DNA of 64,000 nt. Origin: Porodaedalea pini (Eukaryota > Basidiomycota > Agaricomycetes > Hymenochaetales > Hymenochaetaceae). The stretch covers positions 1 through 64,000 of the forward strand of contig NBAY01000054.1 of the NCBI GenBank assembly GCA_002794775.1, in the 5' to 3' direction. Within the stretch, counting starts at the first letter, position 1. Each line of letters starts with the position of its first letter. Made by a program: the position numbers and the translations under genes. Below, piece after piece: positions 1-12,168 of this stretch. The notes beneath the pieces are model-generated. The model ran no database searches and was not told the origin of the DNA. It saw only the letters and a program-made list of their open reading frames with translations.

Positions 1-3000
1 CTGTAAAAGTTAGCGCATGAACGACATACAGTTATACTTCGACCACCACGAGAAATGGCGTCGTCGAATGATATATTGGAAAATGAATCCAACGATCGAC
101 CACGGAACATAATTTTCAGCAGTCGCAGGCGGGATGAAACCTGTTCCATTGAATATTACGGGGACACTAAAGATTTGTTGAGGTCAGCAGATAGGTCGGC
201 AGCAGACTAGGCCAATTCCTCACTTGACATATTTAAAAATACTGTTCGGCCATTTCTTCGCGAGCATCCATGGTACGAAGGGGGCGAAAGCTCCGATCAG
301 GAAAAAGAACAGAAGAGCTATGAGAAAGACAATGCGCTTGAGCACGAATGCAGGATTAGTCTTGCACAAGAAAAAACGAACGGCTATAGACAAGCGAAAA
401 GAATTAGTCAAGATTCGTCGGATCATTCAAGAAAGACACTTACTAATAGGTTTGTCCTTGCGAGAATTGAAGCTTTGGACCAATGACTCCCCATATAACG
501 CTTGCAGTGAAGAACACTCTAGTACTCGGACACGTGAACCTGTTGACAATAAGTGAATATACGACAGGAGTAGAGCGCAATACTTGCCCATCCTTCTGAT
601 GCGTCTGACACATATCCGGGATATTTGTAAACATCCAGGATTGGACGCCCAGTTGCACGGTGCCGGCGATGATGGTAGCCACAACTTGACACCAAAACAT
701 TGGGCGAGGAGGGATCTTCATATAATGTCCAAGTTTGAAATCAGAAGTAAATTGTAGCGCTTGGACCATAGTGATGTAACCCCAAGTCTACAGATTTAAG
801 CGTTCAACGTTTCGGAACATGTATAGATCGAAATAACTTACTTTGAACATCATCATTGCAATAGGTCGACCGGGAAGAGCGTAACCGATCACAAGCTCTG
901 TAATGACATTGAGCCCGACTTGTTGGTTTGTGATCGCCTGGATCATTCCAATAGGGACGATATAGACGACGGCTTCAGAGGCGCAGTTAGTTTCTTTTAA
1001 GCGTAAATCCACATTCGCTCGTAAAATCACCGATAATGAGGGCAAGTGTAAGTGCCCAGACAGGCATCTGAGTCGGCCATAACTTCTATTGCAACGACAC
1101 CGAAGGCGAACATCGACGCTATAGTAGAATTTCTCAATCTCAATTTTTGGAAGAAGGCCCGATGTGCGCTGGCCCGATGTGCGTGAACTCACCGAAGATG
1201 ATTGCGTACCACCATTCCGGAACTTGACGATACTGGGTCATCAGCGCGCGTGGATGTCCGGTTGCTCGTGTAGTGCGCGGCATGCCTGTATCCAGATTTG
1301 CTTGCGGTAATATAAGAATGCATGGACGATAGTTGACGTAATTCCCGCAAAGCTTAACCCGTAGCTGACTGCGAATGTCGTGGAGAGGAAAAGGGGGCTG
1401 TAGCTGCGATATTTGTCGATATCGAGGGTCGTCTGCTCGGACAGGATCAAAGTCACATTATAAGGTGCGCCGGTATTATCGAATGATCCACTGGAAAGGA
1501 TTGGCATGTATTGGCTGAACCATGCATTCTTATACTAAGATAATTTCGATGTCAGGATTCCTGAGTATCAACGAGAAGGATTATTAACTCACATAGAGGA
1601 CAGGGGTCAAAAACCAGAAGAAGAAGAGGAAACCGGCAAAGATGTTGGCCTCGGCCCACCACGGCGTTGCAAGTCTTTTTGATGCAATTAGCTTCAACAG
1701 GACGCAGCGAGTATCTGATACTTACGGCGAACCGATGAAAGCAATCTGAGCCCAGTCAAAAGTCAGAAACGCTCATCCCCAGTCCGCTTGAGTAGCCGAA
1801 GAGCTGATTGACTTTCTGCGATACGAAATAGTTCAGATCAATATAGATACAATGTGCAAGCCGCGGAAATATCTTACTATATTATCCGGTGCAATCCAAC
1901 ACACCCAAGAGAAGAATGAGAGAGCAGTGAAAATATATCCGGGAAAGAAGTCTATCCGTGTAGAACCGTATATCAACATCAGCACACTTCGACTTGAAAC
2001 GCGATCACAAGAAAGAAGACGTACAATAACATGTTCCACCAGTGAAAACATAGACGAAGAACCGTTCACGGGAGATGCCACCGCGTGAACCCATCCCACT
2101 GTAATGTTGCGAGTGGAGCGTATTGAACAATGCGCATAGTACCAGGTTCGCGGGCCAAACTAAAAACAATGCAAGACTAAGTGCTGATACACGCATCAGA
2201 CAGCAATAAAACTCTCACTCATTGATGGTGGGGAGACGAGGAATCGCTTTGCTATACCGCCAATGGAGAATCCAATGAGCTGTGTCGACATGACCATCAA
2301 CCACTGGTACATGAAACTGTAAGTCTGGTTGTAGTAGACGCGCTGTACAGCGATAATATCTGTCTGTGTCAATGCAGCTTAGTTACGTGCATATGTTATA
2401 GCTGAATAGAAAATAGAACACACCGCATAAGCACTTTGGGCGCCGACGCCAGCCATAATTGTGACTAAGACATGCTCCTTCACGGTAAAAGGCCCGGGTT
2501 GATAGCTATGCCGAAAACAGTCCATCGCGGTAGTAAGGCAGACCATGCTCGTCCCAGCGGGTATGCGAGAAGCTGAGCAACTAGCTAAAAGAATGCGGCA
2601 ATGGTTCGACATTGTGATTAACAAATCTGATGTAAGGAGTACATACCGATAATACCGTAACGGCCGGAAACCTTAACAAGAGTTAGCAAATCTCAAACGA
2701 AGTAAAAGCAGTGAAGGCCATGATTGCCTGAAGAACAGCAGCTGGTTAATTCCGGGCAGTACGACTGCCCAGGCAATCCCTAGGACCCACGCGCGGAATG
2801 TGTTCACAGGGATAAAAGGATTATCGGTGTTTGCGACTGCAGAGCGAACTTCTGGATACGGAGAATCGTCATCCAGAACAACGTCATTCTTATCGATATT
2901 TGGGTCGTCAAATACATCAAGATTCTGGATAGTCTGTTGTTCACGTAAAAATATGAAATTTCAATCGAAAAATGATACACACAACTGCAGCATCAATTTG

Positions 3001-3147
3001 TCAGCAAGTCGACCCGGACATATGTTTCATCTAATAAGAAAACGGACCATTGCTTTCTTCGGCATCATCCTTCAGGGGGTCAGGGCTGTGAATTATAGAT
3101 TCATGGCGCCGCTTCTCCTCGTTGAGGTCAACGACGTGCAATGACAT
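1..3147 (-). pseudogene. OPT-family oligopeptide transporter, frameshifted, 3' end beyond window
   Basis: Encodes a small-oligopeptide (OPT) plasma-membrane transporter. The chosen start at 3147 begins MSLHVVDLNEEKRRHES. Conserved blocks follow in order: SPYPEVRSAVANTDNP, NPGPFTVKEHVL, WPANLVLCALFNTLHSQ, FFPGYIFTALSFFSWVCW, GYSSGLGMSV, GMIQAITNQQVGLN, GYALPGRPIAMMMFK and KIPPRPMFWCQVVATI, in about a dozen exons. At 1-29 an intron (GTATGT to CAG on the minus strand) reaches the window edge, so the C-terminus is outside. At least four single-base indels break conserved exons: near 2491 (one base lost before PFTVKEH), near 1769 (extra T after GMSV), near 1241 (one base lost, stop after DIHAR) and near 1083 (extra A after AIEV). 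One intron (2672-2727) has a GC donor. Family identity is very clear. Pseudogene status is inferred from the indels; sequencing error is the alternative. Confidence 0.88.
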
Positions 3148-5512
3148 AATGGACCTGGCGTCAGTATATGACGTGATCGCCGAGACGCGTGTATAGGAAG
3201 TTCATCCAGGGTCGCGGAATAGCGAGCTTAAGTCAAATGAGACGGAAAGAGACAGGGAGGAAAATTGAAGGAGAGGAGCAAGGCGGAGGGTTTATACCTC
3301 CAGTCCGGTGAAGAATAGGGCTTTAGTGGGAAGAAGGCAGCCATCCACGCGCGAAGGCCAGCGCACAGACAAGGGGGAAGAAAGAGTGATGATGAAGCCA
3401 CGCACGACCAACATTCTCCCACCCGAGGCAGATGTGATCACACCGGAGCGTGATCAAGTGTGACGCGTAGTCTGATTTTGAGACAGATGGCATTGGTATC
3501 GTCCAGGTGTTGATTCGCCTTCTTTCTCGTGCGATGCGACATATGCCATCTGTAGCAGACGCACTCGTGTATCAGACTGAAGATAAGAGCAGGCCCGGAG
3601 TTACTGACGAGCAAGGGAGCATTTTACGCGTAGGGTCCTCAAACGGCGAGTGTGTATTTCGCCCATGGTATATTTCCGTTAAAGACCCTGGGTGCAATCG
3701 CACCTATTCAAACATCAAGCTCCAAACTCTGTGAAAACGAATAATGTTTTTGGAATGTGGGCGGCAACGTGTCTTCTTTGTGACTTCGATATATAAATAA
3801 ATCTGAAATGCACCAAACTTTGAGAATGTTTCCGTCAAGATGAGAGGGCGGAGAGAAAAAAACTGACTTCGTCGAGACATTATCAGAAGAGCTTTGCAGT
3901 ACACACACAAGGTGAAGCACATGCAATGACACAAGAACATCCACACTGAAGAATAGACGACTCCAAATTCAAAGGGAAGTCTCCGATAAAACAACCAATC
4001 TCAAGTCTGTGCAAAACAGCGCGCTTCTTGGTCGTCCCTTTCTCAAAGATGTCTGTAAATGAAACCATTTACGTAGAGATCCCTAGAATGTGATTTGCAG
4101 CCGATTCGCAACGGTGTGAACAGCGGGTGCACGAGAACAATGGAAGCTTCCGCCAAAGGTGCTCTGCATGACGCTAGCGAACTGTGCAAGACGAAGATTT
4201 GGTTACGGACGGTTGGGTCGGTAGGGAAAGACCGGCTATCCTGCGAATACGATGAGCTTGACGAGCACAGGAGCGGTTGCACAGTATCGAATCGGTGCAA
4301 GGCTGAGATTACTAGACTGAAATACACTCCTGCGCATAATCAGAGCACGCTAAGCACAACCAATAATTCAGCGACAAGCCTGATGACATGATTAGACACC
4401 TTACGATATATCCGCGGTTTTGCGTGCCTCCTGTAACGTTATACCCAAACATATTATATCGAGGTTCCGTAATTCCGGTCGGTGTATGAGTCACAAAATC
4501 AAAGCGAACAGTGTACACCTTGCTTGCTAATCTGGCTGACGCAAAAAATTAGCAGGAGTATATTAACGGTAATAAGAACACATACCTTTACAACAGACCA
4601 AGGCCTTATATCAAACAGACTATCTACAAAAGAGCCCAGATAATGGCTCACCTCATCGTGACGTATGAACAGCCCAACTGCAGAAATAATCAAGCCGGTG
4701 AAGAATATGTTGGAAGCATCTGGCGGCCGTTTACAAGCATCAACGTGACGTTCGCAACGCTCTCTCGACACCAACGCGCTGGAGCAGAGTAACTAGCCAC
4801 ATGTACAACTCTGTGTGTCGTTTTGAGTGAGCAGTAAACTGTAATTCACGTGAAGTCCGGGCCGAACCGGGTCGTGTACCTATCAGTGTCACAGTACTAC
4901 AAATTGTACAAGTACTACTACATAGTGTCAAGCCGGACCTCGCTGCTACCTCGCTGTACTACTCATTTACTTAAAGGCTCGTCTTATGCTTTCAAGACTC
5001 CGCACGTTCATTGTCATCACTCCTAAAATCCAAACTCTATCGACGCCGCGCCCTGCGCTGTCAAGCCTAAGGAAGTCAAAAATAGAATCATGTTGACCAC
5101 GGTGCGTGTTCCGAGTCGGTGAAATCGAATGTGTTGCTCACAAGCGCTGCTCACGCTTTCCGTACGTCTCGATCGGACGGACCAGAGTGTACTCATTCAG
5201 CAGTATCAAAACCGTGTTCTTTTATTGGATGAAGGTTATCCGCGTGCCATCGGACGAAGTAACCGTGAGTATTCTAATCCTCAAAGTCAAGCACCTTGCT
5301 CAACTAGCCGCAGATGATGCGGTTGCAACGGTCACACTGACTGATGGTCTTGGTAAGAGCCGCACGTCGGAGCCGCTCTGTCCACGGCTGTATCGTCGAC
5401 AGTTAGTTTCCATAGGGTTATTTGAGGGCCTTTGAGGGTCACGGCAATTTCTCATCAACTCGAAACCCACCTACGTCGTCACCCACGCATAGGAGCTGAC
5501 TCCTGCTCAACG
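3148..5512. other. Intergenic region with weak minus-strand coding potential
   Basis: No recognisable gene. On the minus strand about 4312-4790 shows a hydrophobic segment (FFTGLIISAVGLFI) followed by DEVSHYLGSFVDSLFDIRPW. An intron-like gap (GTATGT to GTCAG) separates it from VYTVRFDFVTHTPTGITEPR, which joins to a short tail and a stop. This could be a small spliced membrane protein or a relic; I do not recognise the family. The rest holds only short overlapping ORFs. Confidence 0.3.
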
Positions 5513-7243
5513 ATGACCACTCCGAAGTTTACTGTGGCAGTCTAGTGATTGAAGTCTGTACTTTTCATCTCGTCTTTGTCTTGCTAACTCGCTCTGTAGC
5601 GGCGGCGGCATTGCCGGTCTCACAACTGCGATCGCCCTCTCTCGCTTTTCTTCAGAGAAGAAAGACATCCGTGTCGACATTTACGAAGCTGCGCATGAGT
5701 TCACTGAAATTGGTGCTGGTGTCGGTATGTGGCGCAGGCCTTGGCGGGCGATGAAAAGTCTGGGTCTCCAGGAAGAGCTTGGGAAACTCGTTGAGATCCC
5801 TAGCTCGGAAGATAAGCCTCGTAAGCCTTTTATCTCTCAACTGCATGGTTCCTGATACTTTGTTTCTGAAGAACTTGCTTTCGAGATGCGCAAGTCCGAT
5901 CAAGCGAAGGGTGTCTCATTCTATGACATGATCGTTCCGAGTATGTTCGTTTTATCTATTCACGTGCTAACACTGATTGTATAAATTGCAGTGGGAGTCC
6001 TTTCTTTTCACCGCGCTGATTTTCTTAATGCACTTGCCAGTCAGCTTGACCCAAAGATCACAAAGACGTACTTCTCGAAGCGTCTCACCTCCTACACTCT
6101 TGCGTCCGAGACTTCTTCAAAGTCTCCGATAACTTTATCGTTTAAAGACGGGTCGATTGCGACATGTGATGTTCTCATAGGCTGCGACGGCATCCACTCT
6201 GCGACTCGCCACAGGATGTATGAGCTCGCGGCGCGGGATGCTGATGCAAGCGATAGTGAGGAAGGGAAGAAAGCAGCTGAGACGCTTCGTGGAATGGTGG
6301 ATCCTGTCTGGAGTGGCAGTGTTGCCTATCGGGGTGTGATACCTCGTGAAAAACTCGAAAAACTGAATTCAAACCACAGGGCTATACAATCACCTCAGAA
6401 CGTCAGTAGAGCTTCATCGAGCCCATTGGTCCCGACCGCTGATACGTGCCTTTTTTTGCAGTATATGGGAAAAAATAAGGCACATCGATTCAATTCGCAC
6501 CTTTTGACAGCTTTTCATGAACTTTGCGTAGCATCTCATAGTGTTTCCCATTTCGAAAGGCCGTCTGATCAATGTTGTCGCATTCTGTTCTTGGCCCGAG
6601 AAAGACGGCACTATCTTCGAGGGCAAAATGGTCGAGGAGCGAACCCAGAAGGAGCTCCTCGAACAGTATGTCGGCTGGGAGGACGAAGTGCAGCAAATCC
6701 TGCAGGTATACAGTTATTTTGTTTCATACGATCTTGCGTTGATTGCGTTCTGCGTAGTGCATTGAAAAACCTTCTCGCTGGGTCATCAACGCTCTTAAGG
6801 GCCTCCCGATAAATGTTCATGATCACGTCGCTCTTACGGGAGACGCAGCCCACGCTATGACTCCGCACCTAGGCTCCGGTGCAGGTCAAGCTATCGAGGA
6901 TGCCTATGTCCTCGGGGCCCTCCTCGCACGCCCACTCACCACGCTCGACACCCTTCACGAGGCTCTCAAGGTGTACGAGGCGGAGCGTCTGCCTCATGGA
7001 AATTATGTTCAACGTCTTTCTCGTCTGAATGGGAAGATGTATGAGTTTGCAGACCCCCGCTTTGCGAATCTGGACCTCGGAGAGGTGGAGGAAGGCAAAT
7101 TGAACGAGGTGGATGCGAGGAAGCTGAGGGAGATTGGACACGCGGCGGTGGAGAATTGGAAGTGGACGTGGACGACAGATATTGAGGATGATAAGGAGAG
7201 GGCTATCAGGATGTTCGAGGAGCAGGTCGCTGGCAAGATTTGA
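5513..7243 (+). CDS. FAD-dependent monooxygenase, salicylate-hydroxylase-like
   Basis: A class A flavoprotein aromatic hydroxylase type, which uses FAD and NAD(P)H to oxygenate an aromatic acid such as salicylate; the true substrate is unknown. Seven exons join in frame to 469 aa: 5513-5544, 5600-5820, 5872-5940, 5992-6401, 6462-6479, 6532-6705 and 6758-7243. The N-terminal dinucleotide-binding motif is GGGIAGL (about residues 12-18). GAGVGMWRRPW follows, then the DG motif region CDVLIGCDGIHSATRH and the second FAD motif GDAAHAMTPHLGSGAGQAIEDA. Exon 5 is an 18-nt microexon coding YMGKNK. The intron after it (6480-6531) has a GC donor; splicing there gives the family-typical GKNKHLIVFPISKG. 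Exon 1 joins across the GT..AG intron to form VAVYGGGIAGL, which supports the ATG at 5513. No frame breaks were found, in contrast to several neighbours. No signal peptide is seen, so it is probably cytosolic. Confidence 0.93.
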
Positions 7244-8310
7244 ACTATTTGAGTCGATGTCTTTCAGCCGCCTTTAACAGTGCTGCGCTTACCTACTCAA
7301 ACCATTCGCGTCCAAGCATTGACTGTATCGCACTGCATATATCGTACAGTATTAAGTACACAGCATCCCCCTTCTCAATCTTGTTCAAAAATATATACTT
7401 CTGCTTCTCGAAGTGGGTCTCGTTCGTCGAGTGCACTCATAGATATACATTTGAGCCATCATTGAAAGGCTAGGCCGTGAATTAGACCGAGCGACGCGTC
7501 TTCGTCATTCTGCGTGACTACCGACGGCATCCACCCTCCACCATTCGAGGTTACTCCTCGAACTATCCACAGATATATCAACTAATTAGGCTCTTGGCTT
7601 CAAGAAACAGCCTGACCTATTATTTGAAGATCCTATGCCATGGCTGTTGGCAACTCAATTGTGGCATCTGAGCGGCACCAACATCTGTGAATACCAGCCT
7701 TGTAATGCCTTTAAAGCCATTATACAGGGACCACACGGTATAATGACCACTGTGCAGGTGGACATCGTAACGCTGATTGGGCATCAGGTTGTGGCAGGGC
7801 AGGAGGGCTGACAAGCGATCTGAGGGATACCGGCTGGAGCATGCTATGCCATCGTCAGCTGCCGCAAAGAACTCGGGCCAACGGTCAGTGGAACAATTTC
7901 ACCTCAGGAGACTCAGCCCATGTCGACAAGCCTCTAATGAAGACATCGTTGACGGCGTACATTGGTTTGCTTTTGGTTCACCGCCTCACGCTCCTGGTAT
8001 TTGTTGCTGCTGCTCCTCCCACCTCGCACCGTCATTGACAAACGAGAAGAGCACACTAATTAACAATGTCAATATGTCTCTCATTGATATCACGACGTTG
8101 CTTACTCGCGAACATCCATCTCCGCTTGCCTGTCATCCAATGAAAATAGGTGCTCAGGGTCAGCAACGAGTAGAGATCTAATGCCTGTGGCGCGTAATAA
8201 CTCGAAGGTCAGCTTTGTTTTCATTTATTCTTCTAAACTATATATTCTGTTGTGGTATCTTTTTTATTACTCTCCGGTAAATAGTGCAATGTAAGACAAA
8301 ATGTACAGAA
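7244..8310. other. Intergenic, no gene recognised
   Basis: The 3' flank of the monooxygenase. An open frame at 7777-8181 (plus) has low-complexity Cys/Ser content and no recognisable motif or splicing support. I see nothing else. Confidence 0.5.
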
Positions 8311-8314
8311 TTCT

Positions 8315-8605
8315 TTTAAGGTCACTAGTGGTCTAGCAGTTAATATGGGTGATCAGAACGGGATCAAATGGATTGCTACGGCGGTACAACCGGTTCAATC
8401 ACTCAAGGGTGCATTTTTTTTTGTCTTTCCTTATGTCTTTTTTCTCATTGCCTAATGTACACACACCGACTAGTACTGGTCATTCATCAAATACATTCAT
8501 ATCCATGACTTGCAAGCTCAAAGCTGTTATGAGTACTTGACATCAGATCCCTAATCTGGGTCTGTTTTTAGGCATGATGCTCAACCACTGTGCTATGATG
8601 TGAAG
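8315..8605. repeat. tRNA-derived SINE-like sequence(s)
   Basis: Two tRNA-like stretches lie back to back. On the plus strand, GTGGTCTAGCAGTTAATAT (about 8328-8346) resembles the D-arm/A-box of tRNA-Asp/Glu. It is followed about 45 nt later by a B-box-like GGTTCAATCAC (about 8393-8403), then GGTGCA and a T-run. On the minus strand, TAGCACAGTGGTTGAGCATC (about 8579-8598) matches an A-box closely. Neither folds into a convincing acceptor stem, so these look like SINE heads or tRNA relics, not tRNA genes. Confidence 0.45.
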
Positions 8606-8999
8606 GATGCTGATTATATGTCAATCGTGCATCAGATAGACTCATCCTACTATAGTTCTGCAGCAGTTGCACTGATAAAGCTACAATAAATTTATCAAGT
8701 GTTGAGCTTGTCTAGTAGTATCTGCCCAGGTGTTGCAGGGATATCAACAGATATGATGAGCTTATATGATGAGACCTTTAGCTTGTGGACTTCGACAGCG
8801 AGGTCGTCGTACACAGACAATAGTCCTTAATTACTTACTTTGAATGATGAGATGGCAACCTTAGTACAAATGGTCAGTCTATAGTGAAATCTAGTAATGG
8901 AGACTCTGAGACAGGTGCTGATAATAATTTTCTAATGGGAGACAGATTGTCGACACGCTTCCCGCGCTCAACTATTTACGGGCGGTGCTTGCAGACGCT

Positions 9000-9200
9000 A
9001 TGTTTCATGTATCCGTGGAGTCGAAGGTTATTCCGAAATGCCTGGAAGTGCGTGGCCTAATGGATGTCAGCGAGACTTCCGTGGACGTAGGCGGATTTGG
9101 TGATATCTGGATTCTGGATGGTAATTCTGCGACTCGGATAAGCTTGTTGCATTGAAGACACTTCGGGCCACCAAGGACAAGGAAAAGATGCACCGGGTAT
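9000..9200 (+). pseudogene. Protein-kinase N-lobe relic
   Basis: A short fragment of a Ser/Thr or Tyr-like kinase of the type common in Agaricomycetes. The glycine-rich loop is seen as SVDVGGFGDIW (about 9074-9106). The ATP-binding lysine strand appears as LVALKTLRATKDKEK in the next frame (about 9140-9190). The two pieces are in different frames and no C-lobe (HRD, DFG) follows before 9750, so it is a remnant. Stretches 8620-9000 and 9200-9750 hold nothing else I can name. Confidence 0.5.
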
Positions 9201-9754
9201 GTCGCCCTGTTTTGTTAGCACATTTGATAAACTCGCCTTTCGATAAAGAACTAATGGACTGAGAGGCTATGTATCTACCATGTATCATCCATAAATAGAA
9301 CGAGGCTGGAATTGTGTGGAATTGTCATTAGAACTTTGCGACTATGTTTTTCGGTCCACTCAAATGAAATCCTTATTGGAGGTCAGCTTCAACAGCATCG
9401 CTGGCTCAATCGTACAAGAATCTTGTCACAGTTGGGTGTATAATAATGTATGTAATTAATATGATGACGATGACGCATGTTGAAAGTCACGCACGAGCTC
9501 GAGTTTGACATTCAAAGGCGGCTGCTCAACTTTGTCTTGCCATTCACTGGATCTGCAATCGTCAAGTGTAGCCTTTGAGGACCTCATATTTCTCGTCGGC
9601 ACTGGCATTCAATTATCGGTTTTCTGGCTTTGTCCCAAAATTCTCGTTTGGAGTTCTAGGTGAGTGGCATGCAAACACGTGCAGCGCGACAATTCGGAAT
9701 GTACACTGCTTTCTCTTACCTCCCATCTCTCAAGCTTAGATAAAGTGATCCAGG

Positions 9755-12168
9755 ATGCCTCCCCTCTATTGTGGGCTGGTAAAGCCACTGGTCATATTCT
9801 GGCTTTTTTTCATCATCTCAACTCAAGCAAGTCGCATCGCGCCCGTCGAGCGTGCGGACATGGGAACCGTGATTGGCATTGGTAAGTACAGCACTATCCG
9901 GCATTTGAAGATCCAAATTACTGACCAGATGATAAGATCTTGGAACAACGTAAGTATGAGCGCGGAGGTACAAGGGTGGGCATGTTGTTTACTTACACAT
10001 TTTGTTGTTAAGGTTCTCATGTGCCGCGTGAGCGTTTAATTACATGTCTGTACCGAGCGCGTTTACAGTCTGTGCAGGGTCATGCGATTTGGAAAAATCG
10101 ATATCATCCCAAACTTCGAGGGGAAGCACACTACCCCATCCTGGATTGCATTCACAACCGAAGGCTTACTGTACGTGACTACTACTTTGTCGCTCTGGAG
10201 CTTAATTTCATTAATGCTATGTTTTAGCATTGGCGAAAAGGCCAAGAACAGCTTCGAGTACGACCCGGCAAACACTATTTATGACACAAAGCGATTGATT
10301 GGTCGAAAGCTCAAGGACATGGGCGAATTTACCCAACACTTCTCGTATAATCTGAATAAAATGAAGGACGGGAGTGTCATGATCCCAATACAGTTCAACG
10401 GTTTAAGGCATTCCTTCGTAAGTAATATCCTTTAACAGTAAAACTCCCGCTCATCCGAGAATGTTCACTTTCTCTGGTCTAGACTCCAGAAGAAATCAGC
10501 GCTCAAATCCTTTCGAACCTGAAGGAAGCCGCAGAATCCTACTTGGATGAAATCATTTCGCGCGCCGTTATCTCCGTTCCTGCTCGTACGATCTACATTT
10601 GCCCTCTTTGATTCTATCTGATGATGCCCCTTCAAGGTTTCAATAACGTACAGCGACAGGCGACGAAAGATGCTGGAAAGATTAGTGGCCTTAACGTCCT
10701 TGGTATCATCAATGAGCCAACCGCAGCGGCTCTTGCCTACGGCTTTGATAAAAAGAGAGACGATGACACATATGTCCTTGTTTACGACCTTGGCGGCGGC
10801 ACTTTGGATGTCTCTCTATTGTATATTGCTGCGAATGGGTTCCTTGACGTTCTCTATTCAAAGGGAGACCCGAGTCTTGGTGGCGAGGACTTCGACAACC
10901 GCATCTGCGACTATCTGATCGACATTTTCAAGCGAAAGACTGGCCTTGACGCCTCGCATGACAGTTTTGCCTTAAGGAAACTCAAGCGTGCAGCCGAAGA
11001 CGCGAAGCAGGCTCTTTCCAATCAGATGACGACGACCATCCGGATCTTCAATCTTACAAATGGAGTTGATTTCTCGGAGACACTGACCCGCGACCTCTTT
11101 GAAAGCCTCAATGAGGATCTCTTCAATAGGACAATGCTTAGTGTCGTAGACATTTTTGAGGATGAAAGGGTCAGAAAGGATGAAGTGAAAGAAGTAAGCA
11201 CATATCGCTTTCTTTTCCCTCTACGCCTTCTGGTTTGACGGATTTTGTACATGCAGATCATCCTCGTTGGCGGATCTTCCAAAATACCGAAAATACGGCA
11301 GATTGTCAAGAGCTACTTCGGGGGTCTGGAACCAGTGCAAGGCGTCAATCCGGACGAAGCTATTGCGTACGGTGCAGCCATCCATGCCGCTACTCTGAGC
11401 AATAAGGAAACCGGTTTGAGATATCTTGATGCAAGTAGTCTTGCCATTGGCTTTGAAAACAAGAAGGGCGAGATGGTTATCGTTATTCCTGGAGGAACAA
11501 AACTGCCTTTTATTACCGAAGAAAAGCTTAGGTATATGAAGACACATTTCCGCCCCTTCCGAGCCCGAGAGCTGAGTGAATATCTTTCTAGGTACCAAGG
11601 TCGGAGTGGCAACAAGGAGACAGTTGTCCGTATCCCAATTTTTGAAGGAGAACGTGCTATCGCCATGGATAACCTTCATCTGGGAACCGTCAGGCTGACA
11701 ATTCCACCTGGGAAGCGTGACAAAGACGAGATCTCAGTCATTTATCGGCTAGGACGTGATGGAATCTTCTCTATTTCTGTGAAGGATGAGTATACAGGAG
11801 CAAAACTTAGCCATACGTTCAATTCAAGTGCGAATCGGCTATCGCAAACCGAGATTTCCCGTATGATCGCGAATGCAAAGGAGTTCGAGGAAACCGACCG
11901 ACAAATCCGAAGACAACGAGCATTGGGGCAGCTGGCCGAGATCCACGAAGTCAGTAGAGAAGCCCTTGCAAGGCACGGCAGCTTAGAGCAGGGACTCGGA
12001 GATAGGGCGACGGAATTTTATGGTTTCAGCGACGAGTTGGAGAGGTTGGTGGCTGTGGGTGGTGGAAGTGAATCTCTGGAAGATCTTGAGGCACGCGTTC
12101 GCAGCTTCAAGGCTTTCTTGCATCAAGGAGAGCCCCCTGAAAGCGAGCTTCAGCATGACGAACTCTGA
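9755..12168 (+). CDS. ER-lumenal Hsp70, divergent BiP/Kar2 paralog
   Basis: An ATP-dependent chaperone predicted for the ER lumen. Eight exons join in frame to 669 aa, the usual BiP length: 9755-9881, 9937-9949, 10013-10027, 10078-10170, 10228-10417, 10483-10585, 10637-11193 and 11257-12168. The N-terminus has a hydrophobic signal peptide ([14 protein letters not shown], about residues 7-20). All three Hsp70 signatures are present: IDLGTTFS (built across two microexons of 13 and 15 nt), [14 protein letters not shown] and [32 protein letters not shown] is also intact. The last seven residues are ELQHDEL, a yeast-type HDEL retention signal. The substrate-binding half is unusual: where canonical BiP has a short conserved loop there is a stretch rich in Arg and aromatics ([18 protein letters not shown]). 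The lid is also poorly conserved. It is therefore more likely a specialised paralog than the housekeeping BiP. Confidence 0.92.

Noticed and set aside
1083..2491. Reading the OPT frame breaks as extra introns
   Set aside because: The shifts fall inside strongly conserved motifs with no GT..AG pair around them; only one-base gains or losses restore the family sequence.
8319..8420. A genuine nuclear tRNA gene
   Set aside because: A and B boxes are present but acceptor and anticodon stems do not pair, so a SINE or relic fits better.
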